Source of the DNA: Homarus americanus
Taxonomy: Eukaryota; Arthropoda; Malacostraca; Decapoda; Nephropidae
DNA length: 64,000 bases
Assembly: GCF_018991925.1 (NCBI RefSeq)
Contig: NW_024727827.1
Span: 242,013-306,012, forward strand
Reading direction: 5' to 3'
Made by a program: the position numbers and the translations under genes
The notes under the pieces: generated by a model
Told to the model about the DNA's origin: nothing
The model's database searches: none
The model's input: only the letters and a program-made list of their open reading frames with translations
Part shown: positions 55,214-64,000 of the stretch, in pieces
How the letters are laid out: each line of letters starts with the position of its first letter
Numbering within the stretch: position 1 is the first letter of the stretch

Positions 55214-55833
55214 CTGAGGAGGGGTAGTTATTTAATTATCTTGATAAGTGATTAATGTTACTGAAAGACTCGAGTCAACAACAACAACACCAACAACAAC
55301 AACAATATTAACCGAGATAATTTTATTAATAATTCTTTCCCCTCACCCCCACACTTCCCCTCCCCTCACCCCCTCCCCTCCTACCTTCTCCCCTTTCTTC
55401 CATCCTATCCCCTCCCCCCTAGGACAGCCGTTAAGGGGATCAGGGGGAGGATATGAGGCGGTCACCAAGGGATTGTGGGTAACATTGCCCCACCTCACCC
55501 CCTCCTTCCTCAGGACCTATGGGAAACAGAAGGAAGAGAGGAAGAGGAGTAAGGGGTCACTGCAGGGGAGAGGGAGGAAAGAGGAAGAGAGGAGGAGGAG
55601 GAGAGAGAGGAAGGAAGAGGAAGTAGGGGTCACTGCAGGGGAGAGGAGGAAGAAGAGGAAGGAAGAGAGGAGGAGGAGGAGAGAAGGAAGAGGAGAGTAG
55701 GGGTCACTGCAAGGGAGAGGAGGAAGGAGGAGAGAAGGAAGAGAGGAAGAGGAAACAAGGGGTGACAGCTAAGGGGAGGAGGAGGAAATGAGGGGAGACA
55801 GAAGCTCCAGCACCTGGCCAAACTTTTTACCAG
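55214..55833. repeat. CAA and C-rich spacer, then GGTCACTGCAGGGGAGAGGA purine repeat
   Basis: (CAA)n 55275-55305, CCCCTCC 55340-55420. From 55555 to 55790 there are three to four copies of a 60-70 bp purine unit starting GGGGTCACTGCAGGGGAGAG. Confidence 0.8.
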
Positions 55834-56275
55834 TTAACGGACGATAACGGACGATAACGGACGATAACGGACGATAACGGACGATACAACCATTACTGTA
55901 CTGCTCCCCCATTATACTTATGTTCGTCAATTCCACTGTAATTTATGTATATACCTTTAATATAAACTTAATATATAAACTTAATAAATAATGAAGTGAT
56001 AACCGTGGTAACATGTTATTACCACCAAGCTATTCCAGATGTTACTAAATGTTACATAATACTTCCTTGAGATAAATGTATAGTATATATCAGGTGCAGC
56101 TCAGGTCCTCAACTGGCTCAGTCATGTTATTATTATCCACTCTGTATCTGTGTTTTAGGGCTAAATAAACTGTTTCAATTCAATTCAACTCAATTCGATA
56201 ATGGACAGACGATAACTGACAGTAACGGACGATAACGGATGCATAACGGACGATAACGGACAGAATAACGTAGCG
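55834..56275. repeat. ACGGACGATA minisatellite, split by a LINE 3' end
   Basis: Five perfect 10-bp units at 55836-55885; after the intervening LINE-E fragment, further GACGATAAC and ACGGACGATAACGG units at 56196-56270. Confidence 0.9.
55885..56195 (+). mobile_element. LINE-E copy 3: 3' UTR only
   Basis: From CAACCATTACTGTACTGCTC through AGGGCTAAATAAACTGTTTC, ending in CAATT-type tail units. It overlaps in content with the end of copy 2 (55142-55208), so it is a separate insertion. CGATA borders both sides, a possible 5-bp target-site duplication, although the host repeat itself contains CGATA. Confidence 0.88.
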
Positions 56276-56289
56276 ATCAAAATCCAGAA

Positions 56290-56326
<37 letters not shown>

Positions 56327-56773
56327 GTGTGGTGAGGGGGTGTAATCTGGCCGAACGGTGTGTATGTATGTTGGTACATTCGTTGACTCACTGACTGTTA
56401 ACAGCTTTTAACAGTTAACTGCTACTGAGCCTTTAACACTAACACTAACTGAACCTAACTGAACCGAACCGAACCTAACTGAACTGAACCGAACCTAACA
56501 ACAATAGTATCGAGTCTTTTCCTGTGATGTTCTTTTGTTTACCACGACCATGGACGGCAGAGTGTCGTAACCTAAGCTATAGGGGTTTGAGTGGGGGAGA
56601 GGGGGGGGGAGAATGAGAGGGGAAGGAGTCGAGTTGCCAAGAGGAGTAGGGAGATGAGAGGGAGGAAGAGAGGGGCGGGAGAGGGGGGTTTACACGTCTA
56701 TAGTTCGCCCGACGGATTTCTGTCAGCGCCTGGCAAAGGAGTGAAGGAGGGTGTGTAATCTCTATCTCTCTAT

Positions 56774-56806
<33 letters not shown>

Positions 56807-57059
56807 CCTGAGAGGAGGCCTCCCCACCCAGGAGGCAGTGTCCCAGGTGCAGGGAGGAGGGTGTGATGGCCTGGCACCACAATAGCGGTCCCACTCAATG
56901 ATGCCAACACGGCCGGATCGCCTCCACCACCTGAAGTCAACAGGCACAGTGACTCTCCTTCGTTAGCCAATGCAGGTCAGGTTAAAGCCTGCCAAGTAAG
57001 TGTACCAGTGAACAATGGCAGTGATAGTGTCAGTGGAGCTTCTGAAGGATAACTGCCCA
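56276..57059. other. Short repeats and purine-rich DNA, no gene
   Basis: (CA)n at 56290-56325. AACTGAACCGAACCTAACTG words at 56425-56500. G/A-rich 56585-56690. (CT)n at 56772-56803. Unique to 57059. Confidence 0.5.
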
Positions 57060-57782
57060 TGAGAACAACTCTCGTATCAAATTTGTGTGGATTCCGTCCC
57101 ATGTTGGAATCAGGCATCATGACCGTGCTGATAGACTGGCCAATGAGGCATGTAAGAAAGAAAATGTTGACTGTGACCTTGGCCTGTCAAATGCTGTAAT
57201 TAAAAACATTCAAGTCAGAATCATGAACTCTGATCTAGAAGAACTGAGAAATGCAGAGACCTGGCAGTTGTAGCATTAGTAAATATGACAAATTTTGTGA
57301 CGAGAGGTACCGGTATGGCCAGCATAAGGACAGAACCAGACAATGTGATGTAGTCGTGGCCAGAATTAGGCTAGGATACAGACACATCTGGCAAGTTAGT
57401 AACGCTGTACCCATACCGGAACACTCAGCATGGAAACTTTTTGATAAACCTTTAAAGCAAACACTTGAACACTATATTATTGAATGTGACACTGTCAAAG
57501 ACTTCAGGCCACCTGGCTTTTTGTATCATGAACTTTGTAATTACTATATTGAATCGGGGGCTTGGGACATTCTTGCTGTTTATCCCCAATTGCTGGCCAC
57601 ATGATTAGTCCTCAATTGAATATGACATCAATGTATATGAACCACCGTCCTGCATAGCGGCGAACAGTGACTTATCACCCACATGATCTGACCGATATAT
57701 ACTGTTAATGAATGAAGTGTATTTCTTTGTGTATGAACCTCTGTCCTGCGTGGCAGTGAACAGTGACATGCCACATGACTCT

Positions 57783-57873
<91 letters not shown>

Positions 57874-58045
57874 CTATATACTCTTCACTATATATATATA
57901 TATAACTGTTAATGAATATATTTGTATGAACCTCTGTCCTGCGTGGCGGTGAGAAGTGATACCACCCTCAGTGTCAAGACCTGACTGAATTACTCACAAT
58001 AGGCAAACTGTACTACAAGCTTTGTCAATAAATTTGTAAGCAAAA
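57060..58045 (+). mobile_element. LINE-F copy 2: RNase H and CCHC C-terminus
   Basis: 57085-57273 encodes the end of an RNase H domain, WIPSHVGIRHHDRADRLANEA; the H..G..D/ADRLAN block is its C-terminal catalytic part. A frameshift near 57250 leads to the frame ending 57604. That frame has DERYRYGQHKDRTRQCDVVV, ARIRLGYRHIWQVSN, and a knuckle whose first two Cys are Trp and Phe (AWKLFDKP, then EHYIIEC). It ends in YPQLLAT stop. The 3' UTR has three copies of TATGAACCTCYGTCCTGCRT and a TA repeat inside, ending at TTTGTCAATAAATTTGTAAG. RNase H after RT points to an I-type or related LINE clade. RT itself is missing. Confidence 0.87.
57786..57906. repeat. (TA)n inside LINE-F2 3' UTR
   Basis: Three TA blocks separated by ACTCTC and ACTATATACTCTTCAC. 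Confidence 0.95.
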
Positions 58046-58512
58046 AATTCCACCTTCCTCTTCCTCCCTCCTTTATTTCCTCCCTTCTCTCCTGCCTCAC
58101 CCCACTCACACTCCCTCTCACCCCCCTGCCCCTCCTCCCCTGTGGTTTAATTTCATGAATGAAATTAGGTCACTCCCTCATCTTCCCTCATCTCCTCTCG
58201 CTTCTAGCTTGTAGAATGAGCTCAACTGATTATCTCCTCTCCCTCCCTAATTCCTTTAAGTCACTCCTTCTCTCTCCCTCTCCTGCTCCCTCTCACTAAT
58301 TCCTCTTCCCTCCCTAATTCCTTCAAGTCATTCCTCCCCTTCCTTCCCTTCCTCCTCCCTCACACTTAACACTCTACCCTCCACCCCCTCCCCCACGCAG
58401 ATCGAACACGCATGCAGCCTCCCCCCTCCCAGTCCTTGACAACCAACAATAAGTACAGACTGAGACACTCATCACGGTCACTCACAGCTGGGCTCCTTGT
58501 TTACTGAGTGAC
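58046..58512. other. Pyrimidine-rich unique DNA, no gene
   Basis: A segment CTCCCTAATTCCTTYAAGTC is repeated twice (58240-58265, 58310-58330). Otherwise CTCCC-rich. Confidence 0.45.
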
Positions 58513-58514
58513 CG

Positions 58515-58685
58515 CCACACACACACCGTCACTCACACACACACAGTCATTCATATACCGTCACTCACATACCGTCACTCATCACACACACACACCGTCA
58601 CTCACACACACACAGTCATTCATATACCGTCACTCACATACCGTCACTCATCACACACACACACACCGTCACTCACACACACCCT
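58515..58685. repeat. About 63-bp CA/CACCGTCACTCA repeat
   Basis: Two and a half copies containing CACACCGTCACTCACACACA and CATTCATATACCGTCACTCA. Confidence 0.92.
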
Positions 58686-59012
58686 CTCTGACCCTAACAA
58701 GAGGAGGAGTGACCCTAAGAGTAACCCCAAGGAGTGTGACCTTTCAAAAAATTGGTCCTTCTGGGGGTCAGGTTAGGTCGTCCTTCAAAAGATATGACCT
58801 TTAAGGAGACAAACAGGTCACCTTTTACAAGACGTGACCTTCAGGGGGGTCAACACAGGTCAACACCAGTACTTGACCGAAGCTGAGGAGTCTGTCTGTC
58901 TGTCTGTGTCTGTCTGTCTGTTCAATTAACTGAGATGCGGAAATAAACGGTAAGACATGACTGACTAACACACACACACACGAAATGCAGTGATCACGCA
59001 AGATGGATCCGG

Positions 59013-59017
<5 letters not shown>
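58686..59017. other. Unique DNA with short TGACCTT repeats
   Basis: GTGACCTTTCAAAA, ATGACCTTTAAGG and GTGACCTTCAGG recur at about 30-60 bp (58738-58850). (TCTG)n at 58890-58920. No gene. Confidence 0.45.
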
Positions 59018-59099
<82 letters not shown>

Positions 59100-59188
59100 C
59101 CCTAATTTTCCTTCCTCCTCCTCCTCCTCTTCTTCTTCTTCTTCATCCTCCTCTTTTTCTTCTTCCTCCTCCTCCTCCTCCTCTATAG
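59018..59188 (+). repeat. (CT)n then TCC/TCT array
   Basis: CT at 59018-59097 with one GCCTCTCC break, then CCTCCT/TTCTTC to 59188. Confidence 0.94.
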
Positions 59189-59422
59189 GTCATCCTCAAG
59201 GCTTAGGGTCAACACCTGGGAGGAGGGGGTGAGAGGGTCAGGGAACAGGTGAGGTCCTCCCCCCTCCCTCACCCCACAGTAGAGGTGGGGAGGGTTGTTG
59301 GTGGGGGGTGGAGAGGGGAGAGGAGGGGTTAGGGGGTCATGACGGCGTATTTGGCCCATGTCAGGAAGTGTTGCTGAGGAGGAGGAGGGAGGGCTGCCTC
59401 CTCCTTCTTCCAGTAGGAAGTT

Positions 59423-59426
<4 letters not shown>
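59189..59426. other. G-rich low-complexity spacer
   Basis: GGTGGGGAGGG and GAGGAGGAGG words; nothing recognised as a gene. Confidence 0.45.
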
Positions 59427-59467
<41 letters not shown>

Positions 59468-59660
59468 TATTAGTGTGTGTGTAGTGTGTGTGTGTATTGT
59501 GGTGTGTGTGCGTAGTATTATTGTGTGCGTGTAGTGTGTGTGTGGTATTATTATTATTGTGGTATTGTGTGTATTGTAGTGTGTAGTATTATTGTGTGTA
59601 GTGTGTGTGTGTGAGTATTATTGTGTGTGTGTGTGTGGTGTGTGTGTGTGTGTGTTTTTT
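59427..59660. repeat. (GT)n with GTATTATTGTG interruptions
   Basis: GT blocks alternating with GTAGTATTATT words. Confidence 0.93.
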
Positions 59661-59726
59661 TCGTGTTTGTAAGAAGTCTTGCTTTGTAGCCTTGAGGCGA
59701 CAGCTTTGTTGAGTCAACCTTAACTC

Positions 59727-59759
<33 letters not shown>

Positions 59760-59761
59760 TG

Positions 59762-60460
59762 GGTGCCCATCCTCTCCAGCTGGTGCAGTCTGCCAAACTC
59801 TTGGGTGTTACCATAGACCACAAACTGGACTGGAAGGCCCATGTAAACAACACCGTCAAGGCAGCCTCGTACCGTCTCTACATGCTACGACGACTCAGGT
59901 CACTTGGGACACCCACGCCAGAGCTGAGGACCATCTACAACGCCTTTATTCTCCCCAAACTAACGTATGAGTCACCAACCTGGTCGTCTTCTCTCAACTC
60001 CACCCAACAACGTCAGCTAGAGAAGGTACAGAAAAGGGCCTGCAGAATCATGCTCGGCGCAGAATACTCCGGCTACATCAACGCTCTCTCCACCCTGGAA
60101 ATGCCATCCCTCAGTGACCTCCACCATCAAGCACTAGCAAGGTTTGGCAGTGGACTACTGCACCACCCTCGTCATCGCCACCTCCTGCCACCGGCAGTCC
60201 CCCGCCCACCTCGCGCAGTCCGCCACTACAACAAATTCAGCCCATAAGAGCCCGCACCGATAGATATAAGAACAGCACCATCCCATCTATTGTTAAAATA
60301 ATAAACAACTCCTGATTTATGTACTGTACAGCCCTGTAAATGTATTCAACGCATATTATATCATTATGTCTAAATCACATGTAAGTCTGTATATTTTCAG
60401 CCACCGGCTGCAGCTCTATTAATAAACCGTTTATTATTATTATTATTGTTATTATTATTA
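59762..60460 (+). mobile_element. LINE-C copy 3: post-RT domain, 3' UTR and TTA tail
   Basis: Starts beside a CA repeat. The open frame 59783-60247 encodes the post-RT region: AKLLGVTIDHKLDWKAHV, ASYRLYMLRRLRSLGTP, YNAFILPKLTYESPTWSSSL, QQRQLEKVQKRACRIMLG, ALARFGSGLLHHPRHRHLLP and RPPRAVRHYNKF. A one-base shift near 60245 then separates it from the true end IRARTDRYKNSTIPSIVKII with stop. The 3' UTR ends CTATTAATAAACCG followed by a short (TTA)n tail (60427-60460). The RT catalytic core is lost by 5' truncation. Best-preserved copy of its family here. Confidence 0.92.
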
Positions 60461-61169
60461 CACACACACACACTCCAACAACAACAACAAAACAACTCGG
60501 TGATTCACTGTGATTCACCTTAAGTTAGGTGAATCAGCCCTCATTGACCGGGTGATTCACATGTACACAAGTGAGAGGATGTTATCGGCCTGTTGATCTA
60601 TTTTCAGAGAGAGAGAGAGGGAGAGAGATGAGAGGGACTTCCCACTCATCAGGACTTGGAGATAATCTTCAAGATGTTTGGGGTCGAATTTCTTCCTCAA
60701 AATGAAGAAGTTATTGTTGGCCAAAGGTCGACTGATTGATGTCGATGGTCCGATACACAGGGTAGACAGACAGACAGACAGACTAGAGACAGACAGACAG
60801 ACAGACTAGAGACAGACAGACACACAGACAGACACTAGACAGACAGACACACACACCATCATTCAACATAGTCGACCGCCACCATTTATAAATTGACCCT
60901 CTCCCCTCCCCTCCCCTCCCTCTCCCCTCCCTCTCCCTCAATACACCAGGTGGCAGCTGGCATAGTGTGGGAAGACCAAGTGTGAGGGAGAGTGTGGGAG
61001 AGTGTGGGAGAGTGAGGGAGAGTGAGGGGGAGTGAGGGAGAGTGAGGGGGAGTGAGGGGACTAGAGTTGTTGACATTTTCTGTACCTACTTGAGATGTGC
61101 CACCACGCCTCAGTGTGTGTATGTGTGTACCATGGTTGTGTGTACATATTCTCTGTTTAGATGAACGAA

Positions 61170-61203
<34 letters not shown>

Positions 61204-61384
61204 GCTCTCTCAAACACCGAGTCCAGAGTTTCGAATCCAGTCCAGTTATTCGAATAGAGTCCGAATCCTCGAACTATGAATCCCACTTTGCCGAACTCTG
61301 AATCCGAACCCAAAGCCGAAACCCGAACCCGAATGCCGAACCCATTCGCGTCAAGAGATTCGTGGTTTAATTATTGTTATTCTC
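60461..61384. other. Mixed short repeats, no gene
   Basis: CA and CAA at 60461-60495. (CAGA)n with CTAGAGACAGA at 60765-60855. CTCCCCTCCC at 60898-60940. GAGTGTGGGAGAGTGAGGG repeats at 60983-61060. (CA)n 61172-61203. TCCGAATCC/CCGAACCC words at 61215-61345. Confidence 0.6.
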
Positions 61385-61452
61385 GACCTTATAACTCGAC
61401 CTTATAACTCGACCCTATAACTCGACCCTCATACTCGACCCTATAACTCTGA
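61385..61452. repeat. 13-bp repeat CTCGACCYTATAA
   Basis: Five copies, with T or C at the eighth base. Confidence 0.92.
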
Positions 61453-61579
61453 GGACGACTCGTTGCTTCAAGTGCTAGTGACCTTTGACCTGACCTTGAT
61501 GACCTGTTGCCCGCCGCCATCTTGAGTGTGGTTCAAGTGATGACTGGTGGTGGGTATTTATGCCGACCACATCTCCCCT

Positions 61580-61868
61580 ACCCTATTGACCAGATCCCTC
61601 CCTGTTGACCAGATCCCTCCCTGTTGACCAGATCCCTCCCAGTTGACCAGATCCCTTCTCCCTGCTGACCAGATCCCTCCCTGTTGACCAGATCCCTCCC
61701 CAGTTGACCAGATCCCAGTTGACCAGATCCCTCCCAGTTGACCAGATCCCTTCTCCCTGTTGACCAGATCCCTTCTCCCTGTTGATCAGTTGTTTAGATC
61801 CCTTCTCACTGTGACCAGATCCCTCCCTGACTGATTAGATCCCTCCCTGTTGACCAGATCCCTCCATT
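61580..61868. repeat. TTGACCAGATCCCTCCCTG minisatellite
   Basis: About 15 copies of a 19-bp unit, with TTCTCCCTG variants of 20-21 bp. A YY1-like GCCGCCATCTTGAG lies upstream at about 61514. Confidence 0.94.
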
Positions 61869-62194
61869 GGACTAATCCTCCCCATGGAGGGAGGAGGAGG
61901 GATTCCTCTCTCCTCCCTCCCTTTCTCTCTCCTCCCTCCCACTCCTCTACTCACCCTTACCCCCCTAGCCACAACAGGTGACAGCCTGACAACAACAGTG
62001 GCAGTGCCCTCAAAACCCTCCCACCCCCTTCCCTCCCACCCCCTCCCCCTCCCCCAGCAGCGCCACATTCAGGAAGACAAGAGCTATACCAACACAGTAT
62101 CCTCCTCCTCCTCTTCTTCTCTTCCTCCTCTTCTCCTCCTCTCTTCCTCTCTCTTCCTCTCGTCATCTCTCTCTCTTCCTCCTCTCTTCTTCTT
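61869..62194 (+). other. Pyrimidine-rich region with a non-repetitive island
   Basis: CTCC-rich blocks surround a mixed segment at 61968-62100 that reads [20 protein letters not shown] and, after [22 protein letters not shown] in one open frame. Acceptor-like pyrimidine plus AG precede both parts. Possible exon, very uncertain. Confidence 0.15.
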
Positions 62195-62196
62195 CC

Positions 62197-62238
<42 letters not shown>

Positions 62239-62657
62239 AATCTTGTCTGTCTATCTGTCTCAATCGTCCAATCGTGTCTGTCTGTCTGTCTGTCCTCTGT
62301 CTGTCTGTCTGTCTGTCCTGCCTGTCTGTCTGTCAATCTGTGTCTGTCTTGTCTGTCAATCTTCAATCTGTGTCTGTCAATCTTGTCTGTGTCTGTCTGT
62401 GTCTGCTCCTGTCTGTCTGTCCTGTCTCTGTGTCTGTCTGTCTGTCTGTCTGTCAATCTCTGTCTGTGTCTGTCAATCTTATCTGTCTGTCTGTCTGTCT
62501 GTCAAATCTATCTGTCTGTCTGTCTGTCTGTCTCAATCTGTCTGTCTGTCTGTCTCTATCGTGTCTGTCTCTGTCTGTCAATGTGTCTGTCTGTCTGTCT
62601 GTCTGTCAATCTTGTCTGTCTGTCTGTGTCTGCGCCTGTCTGTCTGTCTGTCTGTCA

Positions 62658-62689
<32 letters not shown>

Positions 62690-62735
62690 CTTGTCTGTGC
62701 CTGTCTGTCTGTCAATCTTGTCTGTCTGTCTTCTC
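62195..62735. repeat. (TCTG)n with TCAATCTTG punctuation
   Basis: About 540 bp of GTCT units interrupted by CAATCT or TTGTCTG words. The long Cys/Leu/Ser/Val frames are artefacts. Confidence 0.96.
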
Positions 62736-62820
62736 TCCCTTTACCTCACCTGCCTTACTCTTACTTACACCCCCCCTCCCTCCCCCCTCCCTCACCCCCA
62801 TGCAGCTGTTCACTTCTCAC

Positions 62821-62821
<1 letters not shown>

Positions 62822-62857
<36 letters not shown>

Positions 62858-62875
62858 GACAGAGACAGACAGCAG
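62822..62875. repeat. (CAGA)n microsatellite
   Basis: About 12 CAGA units with GAGACAGAGA variation. Confidence 0.93.
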
Positions 62876-63060
62876 CAGAGACACAAGAGGTCCCAGGCAT
62901 TGACAGCTGCGTGGGCACCCTGTCGTGTCCCCCCTCCACCCCCCATCACCCCTCCACCTGTTCCTCCATCACCCCCTCCTTCTTCCCCCCTCCATCACCC
63001 CTCCTCCGTCAACCACCTGTCACTACCCGGGTTGTTAAGTGACCTTGATTCTTAACCACT
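62876..63060. other. C-rich spacer
   Basis: CCCCTCCACC and CATCACCCC words; no gene recognised. Confidence 0.4.
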
Positions 63061-63089
63061 GTAACAACAACAACAACAACAACCACACC

Positions 63090-63121
<32 letters not shown>

Positions 63122-63272
63122 CCACCACCGCCACCAACAACAACACCAACAACACAACAACCACCACCAACAACAACAACAACCACCACCACCACCACCA
63201 TCACCAACAACAACAACCACCACCACCAACAACAACCATCACTACTACTACTACAACCACCACAACAACGAC
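63061..63272. repeat. (AAC)n/(ACC)n/(ACT)n trinucleotide array
   Basis: About 70 units, AAC blocks alternating with ACC blocks and an ACT block at 63239-63252. Confidence 0.95.
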
Positions 63273-63324
63273 CACACCAAACGTAAAATAATATAATACG
63301 TTAATAGCCTAAAATTATTGAAAA

Positions 63325-63462
63325 ATACGGAATAATTATGAAACATACGGAATAATTATGAAAAATACGGAATAATTATGAAAAATACGGAATAATTATG
63401 AAAAAGTACGGAATAATTATGAAAATACGGAAGAATTATAAAAAATGCGGAATAATTAAAAA
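63325..63462. repeat. 20-bp minisatellite ACGGAATAATTATGAAAAAT
   Basis: Six to seven copies with single-base length variation. Confidence 0.95.
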
Positions 63463-64000
63463 AAATAATTATAAAGCCTAAAATAATTATTAATTACCTT
63501 AAAAATACAAATTATATTACCCCAAATGACTTAAAGTATACTTAAAACAATATTAATAATTTTAAAACGGAAAAAAACAGAGGAATTTACACAATCGGCG
63601 ATAGGAGCCTAAAACAAACACGTCACCTAATTTCAAACAAACAAACAATAATCAAACAAACAGATATTAATAAAATAATACAAAAATACAAAAACACAAG
63701 ATACAAAAATATACTAAATCTAAATAATACAATGAGGTGATATACGAGCTGTGTGGAGCCGCTTGACACACACCCTTATGGTATGTCAGCTACACCCCTC
63801 TACCCCCTCCCTCCCCCCTCCTCCCCCCCACGACGTCTTGCACACACACACACACACCCCTCTCATGCCTTCATCCCACTCCTCCTCCATACCCCACTCA
63901 GTCCCACTCATATCCCCCCCTCACACCTCCTCCCTAACCTCACCTAATCACCTGGGGAGTTAATTTACACCTGTAATTTATAAATTAATTTGTATCTTTA
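63463..64000. other. AT-rich unique DNA, then C-rich, no gene seen
   Basis: AT-rich to 63740. CCCTCC and (CA)n (63842-63857) follow. The window ends in AT-rich DNA. Confidence 0.45.

Noticed and set aside
55142..56195. One LINE-E copy interrupted by 670 bp of repeat DNA
   Set aside because: The two pieces overlap in LINE-E content (55142-55208 equals 55885-55952), so they are separate insertions.
61884..62903. A 339-residue frame as a gene
   Set aside because: Its second half is the TCTG microsatellite. Only the island at 61968-62100 might be exonic, and the evidence is too weak.

Overview
The window is eukaryotic, repeat-saturated DNA, most likely from an arthropod and probably a decapod crustacean. 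The evidence is the many interstitial blocks of CCTAA/TTAGG (the arthropod telomere motif), a very high density of di-, tri- and tetranucleotide microsatellites, and truncated LINE retrotransposons of several families. The species assignment is inference. I find no convincing complete host gene, no rRNA or tRNA gene and no CRISPR array. Most long open frames are translations of microsatellites.

I group the mobile elements into LINE families A-F (labels are local to this annotation). A: C-terminal reverse-transcriptase (RT) pieces with a degenerate C2H2 finger (3570-4335 minus, 52957-53586 plus). B: CR1/jockey-like with an 8-bp TTCTTATG tail (6574-7794, 7797-8318, 27738-28690 minus, 29486-29925 minus). 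C: RT C-terminus with a (TTA)n tail (18136-18595, 27508-27583, 59762-60460). D: YADD RT (22095-23390). E: apurinic-type endonuclease and C-terminal piece with an AATTC-type tail (25470-26237, a 5'-inverted copy at 54111-55213, 55885-56195). F: RNase H and CCHC-tailed element (35175-36625, 57060-58045). There is also a tRNA-derived SINE (47386-47640) and an uninterrupted 171-codon frame from an unclassified repeat-associated protein family (37419-37933).

Layout: 0-6.5 kb holds microsatellites, a promoter-like motif cluster and LINE-A1. 6.5-8.3 kb holds two head-to-tail LINE-B pieces. 8.3-18 kb is mostly microsatellites and minisatellites, a triple CRE array and a perfect inverted repeat. 18-30 kb has LINE-C, D, E and B copies plus three striking satellites: CCAAT/TATA units, hairpin units with CA linkers, and a telomere-derived 22-bp array. 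30-45 kb is AT-rich DNA with 18- to 49-bp minisatellites, including two that arose inside a LINE-F copy. 45-53 kb is long one-strand pyrimidine or C-rich arrays. 53-64 kb has further LINE copies and microsatellites.

The recurrent theme is the link between retroelements and tandem repeats. Dead LINE copies act as seeds for new minisatellites (family F), LINE tails prime microsatellites (families A and C), and a LINE 3' end sits inside a pre-existing minisatellite (family E). All coordinates of repeats are good to roughly 5-20 bp because they were read by eye.
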